Shown here one piece after another: positions 21,184 through 25,453 of a stretch of DNA of 25,453 nt; positions within the stretch are counted from its first letter, which is position 1; every line of letters starts with the position of its first letter. The notes under the pieces were generated by a model that was not told the origin of the DNA, searched no databases, and saw only the letters and a program-made list of their open reading frames with translations. Source of the stretch: a virus. The position numbers and the translations under genes were made by a program. The stretch spans positions 1-25,453 of the IMG/VR virus record IMGVR_UViG_3300024433_001888; one strand, 5' to 3'.

Positions 21184-21644
21184 TGGGGCACGTAATAACC
21201 CTGGTCATACCAGGCAAGCCCATCAGCAAGGACAACAGGCGCTCCCCGAGTTATCGGCGGGGAGCGCTTGCGATTATGATTCCGCAGGCTTATCAAGACT
21301 ATGAGAAGCACGTGGCGGTTTGGGCGCTACGGCAGATCCTTCGGCATAAAAATCGCCAACGGCTTCCCATCCGGCGACCGGAACAATTGGTTGCGCACCT
21401 GATGTTTTTCTATCCCACCGAGCCGACCGCGAATGATATTTTTAATTCACCGAAGAGCGTATGCGATGCGCTCGAGAAGTTCGCCTATGAGAATGACAAC
21501 CAGCTGGTTATCGGGAGCGTTGCCAAGGCGAAGGACGCTGAAAATCCGCGCGTGGAAATCATCATTTTGGACAACCCGCCGGATCCAACAATCCGTTGGG
21601 AGAGATTAAAGGCCGCAATAGAAGCCGGGCAGGAAATCCTTTGA
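21183..21644 (+). CDS. rusA: RusA-like Holliday-junction resolvase
   Basis: 153 residues; the ATG overlaps the previous stop as TAATG. It begins with the RusA-type strand and loop GHVITLVIPGKPISKDNRR. The catalytic block is PTANDIFNSPKSVCDALEKF at 81-100 (D85, N88, K91, D95) followed by ENDNQLV at 103-109 (D105), matching the D-x-x-N-x-x-K-x-x-x-D pattern and the downstream aspartate of RusA. The enzyme cuts four-way junctions during phage recombination and before packaging. Length is normal. It complements the Sak4-type and Cas4-like genes upstream. A structured element follows directly after its stop. Confidence 0.85.
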   Translation: MGHVITLVIPGKPISKDNRRSPSYRRGALAIMIPQAYQDYEKHVAVWALRQILRHKNRQRLPIRRPEQLVAHLMFFYPTEPTANDIFNSPKSVCDALEKFAYENDNQLVIGSVAKAKDAENPRVEIIILDNPPDPTIRWERLKAAIEAGQEIL

Positions 21645-21645
21645 G

Positions 21646-21733
21646 GCGCGTGGCGCTGTTACAACTGAATATGTTAAAGGAGATTTGCTCACCCCGAGAG
21701 GGGTTGTTGGAAACCCAGCACAGCGCCGCGCGC
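21646..21733 (+). other. Long-stem RNA structure after the resolvase gene
   Basis: A 13-pair stem (21646-21658 with 21721-21733, one G-U) encloses a CCCC/GGGG hairpin with GAGA loop (21692-21703) and a 6-pair hairpin (TGTTGG with CCAGCA, ending at 21720). It starts two bases after the resolvase stop and is followed by CTCTCTTT, so it could terminate transcription, protect the 3' end, or act as a leader for the genes downstream. Confidence 0.5.
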
Positions 21734-21757
21734 TCTCTTTGAAGGGAGGTGGAACCC

Positions 21758-21817
21758 GTGGATTTATTCGTCTGGTTATTTCTGTGGGCTTTCGGCGATC
21801 CCGATTGGCCTGCATAG
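21758..21817 (+). CDS. Possible 19-residue hydrophobic peptide or leader
   Basis: A GTG at 21758 follows GGGAGGTGG with seven-base spacing and opens a 19-residue frame rich in hydrophobic residues (DLFVWLFLWAFG) ending DPDWPA. It sits between the structured element at 21646-21733 and the next gene. It could be a leader peptide or a chance frame behind a good ribosome site. Its size prevents any family call. Confidence 0.25.
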   Translation: MDLFVWLFLWAFGDPDWPA

Positions 21818-21853
21818 CAGGAGGCATCACGATGGAATGGGAGGAGGACACGG

Positions 21854-22285
21854 ATGACAACAGCGGGAGAGCGCCGGATCCGCATATTACATGTCACCCC
21901 GGAATTTCTGGAGGAGGCGATATTGAGGGTTGCCATCGAGGATCCGCCGGCAGATCTTATGATGATCGGCGCGGCTTATGATTCTCTCCGAGCACGCTTC
22001 GTATTGATAATGCAATCCCCCGATTTCGCACCAGTCCCGGAGGGAACGGTGCCGCCCTTTTGGGATGTAATATGTTACTCGCCTCTCGTAACGGACGAGG
22101 CGATTGCTGAACTCAAGGCGGGGATTGATCTATTGCATCTATTGCAGGACTCGGCGCCGACTCACGCAGAGAGTGTCGGGTTGGCAGACGAGACCCTCGG
22201 GCACCTGGGGAAGGCGCTTACTCTTTTTGCCAACGCAAAACCCTGTGGCGACGATGCTGGGTTACCTCGGGGGGCAGGCTTATGA
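21854..22285 (+). CDS. Hypothetical accessory protein
   Basis: 143 residues; GGGAGGAGGACACGG precedes the ATG at 21854. The body alternates helices and strands (IRILHVTPEFLEEAILRVAIE, DEAIAELKAGIDLLHLLQD) and ends in a glycine/cysteine-bearing tail. A shorter frame opening at 21832 overlaps it and has a weaker case. Its stop overlaps the next gene's ATG (22282), so it is co-translated with the B12-binding-like gene. No family or catalytic motif was recognised. Confidence 0.6.
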   Translation: MTTAGERRIRILHVTPEFLEEAILRVAIEDPPADLMMIGAAYDSLRARFVLIMQSPDFAPVPEGTVPPFWDVICYSPLVTDEAIAELKAGIDLLHLLQDSAPTHAESVGLADETLGHLGKALTLFANAKPCGDDAGLPRGAGL

Positions 22286-23469
22286 CAACCCGGGCACCAC
22301 TTTCCATGGCCATCGTGCGGTTGGGGAAGCCGGAAAGCGATCGCTTCCGGCTTCTGCCGCCGTCGCGCCTGCTCTACCACCTCGCCTGGCTTCGGCAGTG
22401 TCGGCTGCTGGGCCAGGCGCAGGTGTTCGACCAACGGGTTGATGCGGATGCGATCTTTGAATTCGATCCCAAGCCCTGGGATTTGATCCTGGTTGCGCTC
22501 GAGCCTGCGACTTTCCGCGCCGCGTCAGCATTCGCAAAGATGTGCAAAGCCGAGAGCGCCAACACGCTGACCGTGGGCCTGGGCCAGGCGATTGGCCTTG
22601 ACAGGGCCACAGGTGGCGACGGTTGGGATCTTCTTATTCATGGCCACGGATATGCCTACCTCGAGGCGATCGCCCGGGGGGAGCGGCCACGTGGCCTTGT
22701 GGGGCCGAACCCGTATCCCGCGCCGGTCGTATTACCCGAGGAGGCATTTGCCTATCGCTATGGAGCGGTGCGCGGATCCTGGGGGACGATCGATCGGACA
22801 AACTGGCGGGAGCGGAAAGGGGACTTTGCGCATCTGGAATTCAGGCGCGTGGCACATATATGGGCTGAGATACAGAGGGCCGCGGCCAGCTCAGAGGTTG
22901 AGTATTATCATTTTGTCGACGCCGCCTTTGTCGGCCATCCAGACTTCGACGCTATAATTGAAAATGTGGCCGGGAAACCCTGGGGCGTTACGTTGGATGG
23001 CCGGAGGCGGCGCGGCATTGTGAGTCGACTAACGCAAGCGCAGACTTGTGGATTGCGTATCGTGCGGATGGATCTTGCCAGCCTGGACGGGGCGGTGCTA
23101 TCACAGGCCGGGAAAGCATATCGCTATGAACAGACCCATTCGTTCTGGCGCTATACATCTCGGCTGCGCGCTGACGGGTTGACGATGGTCGCTGAGTTGC
23201 GATATGGGTTGCCGCAACAGACGACGGCGTCGGTTGAGAACGATGAAGAGACTTGTGAGCGATTTGGTATCATCCCTCTATTCCGGCATGCGCGACTCGA
23301 TATCGGGTCTTACTTTTGGCAGCACCGAGACCGGCTCCGGATTGAGGCCGACGCATGCGGTAAGGTCATAAGCACCGCGCACATGTCTGCGCAGGAGATT
23401 GAGGAATTGACCGTGAGTCTTGGAGCCAAGAATGCAAAAAGGTTGGACACGATCGCGGGGCGGCGTTAG
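22282..23469 (+). CDS. Radical-SAM/B12-binding-like protein without cluster cysteines
   Basis: 395 residues; the ATG overlaps the previous stop. Residues about 35-135 read like a cobalamin-binding Rossmann domain as in B12-radical-SAM proteins (WDLILVALEPATFRAASAF, NTLTVGLGQAIG, GWDLLIHGHGYAYLEAI). Residues about 180-300 follow the radical-SAM barrel order (FRRVAHIWAEIQ, YYHFVDAAFVG, GLRIVRMDLASLDGAVL). Where CxxxCxxC is expected (about 160-175) the sequence is VRGSWGTIDR. The whole protein has only a few isolated cysteines (40, 88, 256 and two later). If the fold call is right, it is a cluster-less homologue. A distant glycosyltransferase-like or other Rossmann protein is the alternative. 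Confidence 0.45.
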   Translation: MTTRAPLSMAIVRLGKPESDRFRLLPPSRLLYHLAWLRQCRLLGQAQVFDQRVDADAIFEFDPKPWDLILVALEPATFRAASAFAKMCKAESANTLTVGLGQAIGLDRATGGDGWDLLIHGHGYAYLEAIARGERPRGLVGPNPYPAPVVLPEEAFAYRYGAVRGSWGTIDRTNWRERKGDFAHLEFRRVAHIWAEIQRAAASSEVEYYHFVDAAFVGHPDFDAIIENVAGKPWGVTLDGRRRRGIVSRLTQAQTCGLRIVRMDLASLDGAVLSQAGKAYRYEQTHSFWRYTSRLRADGLTMVAELRYGLPQQTTASVENDEETCERFGIIPLFRHARLDIGSYFWQHRDRLRIEADACGKVISTAHMSAQEIEELTVSLGAKNAKRLDTIAGRR

Positions 23470-23610
23470 GATTCGGGCGTGGACATGGTTCTCGCTGTCT
23501 CCTGGTTATTATCGCGCGCGATATCAGCCAGCCGGGATTGCCAAGGACGGCTGCCAAGGAGGGCACGCGGGGCAGCGAACCATGTCCCTCGTGTTAATAG
23601 ACAACTTTGT

Positions 23611-23698
23611 GCTGGCTCCCTGAGACCCCGCGAGAAGCTCGCCATGCGCGCCCGCGCAGGTCTCTCCTGAATCTCAAGTTCCGGGGGGGCCAGCCTTT
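23611..23698 (+). ncRNA. Branched RNA structure with terminator-like tail
   Basis: A ten-pair closing stem (23611-23620 with 23685-23694, one G-U) encloses a 6-pair stem (23622-23627 with 23659-23664), which holds two hairpins: 23630-23642 (5 bp, AAG loop) and 23646-23657 (4 bp, GCCC loop). CCTTTTCT follows the outer stem, so it can serve as a terminator. The rest of the gap 23470-23728 contains no credible gene, a 14-base palindrome (23510-23523) and a 6-bp hairpin (23550-23576). A leader role for the dockerin gene is possible. Confidence 0.5.
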
Positions 23699-23728
23699 TC
23701 TATATCACAAAGGGAGGAGGTGAGAACA

Positions 23729-24382
23729 ATGAGACGATGGTTACTTTTGATGTTGGGGATACTGATCGCCAGTACGTGCTTTGCTGGGGATCCGCATCAG
23801 CCGAACTGCTATCTCGAATGCGTGATCGGCTACAACACCCTGTATTGTCTGTGCGGCGATACTGGCGACGAGCAATGCGGCATCACCGTGTATGTCCGCG
23901 ACGAGGCGGGCAGCCCGTGTGAAGGCGTACAGGTTGAGGTGTCCCCGATGAAGATGTATCCGTACAACCCGTCTGAACAGGTCTATACGATGTGTGAGTT
24001 TGAAACCGGCGCGAACATCGGTTACACCAATGCCGATGGGGTGTGGGAATTCGCGCCGACACATATCGGGGGATCTGAGGTGGGGAACATGGCATGGCGC
24101 TGCTGGGTCGGCAGCCCATGGCAATTCTATATCGATGGCGGGGGGAATGCGATTAAAAGCGTGGACTTAGTTATTACCCCGAACACGCTGCCCCGTGACC
24201 AGGCCGTTGACCTGGCGGATTTCGGATACTTCGCGCAGTACTATTTGGGCGGGCCGGAGCCGCCTTATGTCTACAACCCGCTTTGTGATTTCAATTCGGA
24301 CATGGAGGTAGACTTGTCCGACTTTGGGATCTTCGCCAGCCATTATTTCCATGGATGTACGGGGGCTGGGATCGGGCGATGA
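23729..24382 (+). CDS. Secreted protein with beta domain and C-terminal type I dockerin
   Basis: 217 residues from the ATG at 23729, after GGGAGGAGGTGAG. Residues 1-19 are a Sec signal (WLLLMLGILIAS, cleavage near CFA-G). A cysteine-rich part and a CnaB/immunoglobulin-like beta domain follow (ITVYVRDEAGSPCEGVQVEV at 52-71, NADGVWEF at 101-108). Residues 159-206 hold two dockerin-type calcium motifs: DLADFGYFAQYYLG and DFNSDMEVDLSDFGIFASHY, with the Asp/Asn spacing of EF-hand-like loops. Dockerins bind cohesins on surface or extracellular complexes. In a phage the gene is probably accessory (host-surface or anti-competitor). Confidence 0.72.
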   Translation: MRRWLLLMLGILIASTCFAGDPHQPNCYLECVIGYNTLYCLCGDTGDEQCGITVYVRDEAGSPCEGVQVEVSPMKMYPYNPSEQVYTMCEFETGANIGYTNADGVWEFAPTHIGGSEVGNMAWRCWVGSPWQFYIDGGGNAIKSVDLVITPNTLPRDQAVDLADFGYFAQYYLGGPEPPYVYNPLCDFNSDMEVDLSDFGIFASHYFHGCTGAGIGR

Positions 24383-24457
24383 ACCCAGGAGGTGGCGCTG
24401 CTGCGTTTCACGGGAAGGGGGCGTGGTGGCGCCGCCCACGGTTTTGAGGGGGGCCGA

Positions 24458-24634
24458 ATGCATAAGATGCAATTCATAATCGTGTGGTGCCTGCTGAGCC
24501 TCGGGGCGCTGCTCGGTATAGTGCTCTCATATACCGGCATTGCACTGGCGCGCGTCAGTCGTCTATTTCAGGCGGGGATCCATTGTTATCTCAATGGGCT
24601 TTGCCGGATGGACAAATGGAATCGGAAGCGCTGA
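24458..24634 (+). CDS. Small single-span membrane protein
   Basis: 58 residues from the ATG at 24458, preceded by GAGGGGGGCC; a GTG at 24392 extends the frame but lies in a hairpin-bearing gap. One hydrophobic segment at about residues 5-28 (QFIIVWCLLSLGALLGIVLS) is followed by a basic tail with three cysteines (HCYLNGLCRMDKWNRKR). The C-terminus overlaps the next start (TGATG). It may be an envelope or superinfection-exclusion factor next to the secreted dockerin protein; that is inference only. Confidence 0.5.
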   Translation: MHKMQFIIVWCLLSLGALLGIVLSYTGIALARVSRLFQAGIHCYLNGLCRMDKWNRKR

Positions 24635-25017
24635 TGGCTACCAGGCGCGCTCTCGCTTTTACTGGATGCCGAACGCGGCGAGGACAGAATGGAGAGCAGA
24701 TTACAACCCGGCTCACGCTGGCCGAGCAGGTTGGTGAACGAACGAAGTATAAGGTGATCCCATTCGTTACCAGGCATGGTGCGCAGGGCTTTGATTGGGG
24801 GGAGCCGAACGCAGGGGCTGCGGATCTAGCTTATGCGATTCTTTTAGAGACGCTTGGCGAACAATATCGCAGCATAGTCGAGAGCATTTATATGGACTTC
24901 CGCGACCGCGTGCTGGTCGAGTTTCATATCGATAAGTTCTATCTATTCGGCAATCAAATCCGGCGAGTGGCGCGAGAAATATATGAGGAGAAAAGGGATG
25001 GGCAAGCCAAAACCTGA
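24634..25017 (+). CDS. DUF6166-like phage protein
   Basis: 127 residues from the ATG at 24634, overlapping the previous stop; an in-frame start at 24484 is rejected because it lies inside that gene. The segment GAQGFDWGEPNAGAADLAYAI at about residues 50-70 resembles the hydrophobic-glycine core of DUF6166 proteins, small domains of unknown function common on phages and other mobile elements. The following RSIVESIYMDFRDRVLVEF helix-strand fits too. The call rests on motif memory only. It overlaps the next gene by 20 bases. Confidence 0.5.
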   Translation: MATRRALAFTGCRTRRGQNGEQITTRLTLAEQVGERTKYKVIPFVTRHGAQGFDWGEPNAGAADLAYAILLETLGEQYRSIVESIYMDFRDRVLVEFHIDKFYLFGNQIRRVAREIYEEKRDGQAKT

Positions 25018-25453
25018 CTTACAATTCATGGCCAAGGTTGAAGAGGCGCTCCAGGCGTCTGCGTGGTTCAAGGGGAATGTGCTCGAGCGATTCCCCAGCG
25101 ATGCCACCGGCCAGGTTGTCGATCGGCTGGCACAGCAGCTCGAGAGCCTGCGGATTCAGGTCGCGCGGCTCGGCGGCGAAATCACGGATACCTGTACCTG
25201 CTGCCGGACAAAGGATACGATCGTACATCCGATGCGAGTATTCCGCCAAGCAGGGGGCCAGCAATATCCTGGGTACATATGGATTTGCGGCTCTTGTCTG
25301 TCCGATGCGACATCGGTAGCGGCGCATCTGAAGCGGCTACAAACCGAACGGGAGGCCGTTCATTATGTCGTATCGCAGAGCGAGAAGGCAACCATCAATA
25401 ACCAGCGGGCGACCATGGGCCTTGGGCCTTTAGACGATGCCGAATGGAATCCG
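24998..25453 (+). CDS. Zinc-ribbon protein, 3'-truncated by the window end
   Basis: At least 152 residues; the frame is open at the right edge. GAGGAGAAAAGGG precedes the ATG at 24998. A helical N-terminal part (KVEEALQASAWFK, VVDRLAQQLESLRIQVARLG) is followed by CTCCRT at about 67-72 and CGSC at about 99-102, a four-cysteine ribbon with a 25-residue loop containing an HPMRVFRQ strand, then more helix (VAAHLKRLQTEREAVHYV). It may bind nucleic acid or a polymerase. No family was recognised. Confidence 0.6.
   Translation, partial: MGKPKPDLQFMAKVEEALQASAWFKGNVLERFPSDATGQVVDRLAQQLESLRIQVARLGGEITDTCTCCRTKDTIVHPMRVFRQAGGQQYPGYIWICGSCLSDATSVAAHLKRLQTEREAVHYVVSQSEKATINNQRATMGLGPLDDAEWNP

Noticed and set aside
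21832-21981. A 49-codon frame starting ATG at 21832
   Set aside because: It overlaps the gene at 21854 in another frame, and its product looks random; the 21854 start has the better ribosome site and overlaps properly with the next gene.
24422-24446. Five-pair GC hairpin followed by GTTTT before the gene at 24458
   Set aside because: The stem is short with a nine-base loop; it may be a weak terminator but cannot be separated from chance in GC-rich DNA.

Overview
The window is a piece of a tailed-phage (or prophage) genome. Every credible gene lies on the + strand. Genes are short and tightly packed: many stop/start pairs overlap as ATGA or TAATG, and strong AGGAGG-type ribosome sites precede most others. 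The host is bacterial. The type I dockerin protein, several proteins with Sec-type signal peptides and the AGGAGGTG-rich leaders are compatible with an environmental diderm lineage, but the sequence does not identify the host.

Layout. (1) Positions 1-5164 hold the end of the structural module: an unassigned structural-like protein, a large protein joining a beta-helix to a tail-hub-like region, three small proteins sharing an N-terminal motif, and an M15-type peptidase (probable endolysin). (2) Positions 5164-8487 hold small membrane proteins (holin/spanin candidates) around a sugar cassette: a GT4 glycosyltransferase, an FkbM-type methyltransferase and a MobA/GlmU-like nucleotidyltransferase. 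A strong hairpin terminator closes this block at about 8510-8564. (3) Positions 8600-13600 are an early-type region: two near-identical promoter-leader modules (8633-8704 and 10088-10164), many small zinc-ribbon proteins, an HExxH metallopeptidase and long gaps without convincing genes that are full of inverted repeats. (4) Positions 13987-21644 carry replication and recombination: a Sak4-like RecA-fold ATPase, a DUF669-type protein, a winged-helix initiator with a probable origin inside its gene, a DUF932 protein, a Cas4/RecB-like Fe-S nuclease and a RusA-type resolvase. Secreted proteins of unknown function sit between the last two. (5) Positions 21646-25453 are accessory: a protein resembling a B12-binding radical-SAM enzyme but lacking the cluster cysteines, a secreted dockerin protein, a DUF6166-like protein and a zinc-ribbon protein running off the end.

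How it fits together. The replication block reads as a lambda-like initiator/origin unit coupled to a single-strand-annealing module (Sak4, DUF669) with exonuclease and resolvase. The sugar cassette probably modifies phage or host surface glycans. The most unusual property is that nearly every gap above about 80 bases from 8.5 kb onward contains a long, often perfect, closing stem enclosing one or more hairpins. These look like a set of structured RNAs. The best are at 10414-10855, 13677-13772, 18190-18325, 21646-21733 and 23611-23694. All structure calls come from base-pairing by eye; no folding or database search was run.
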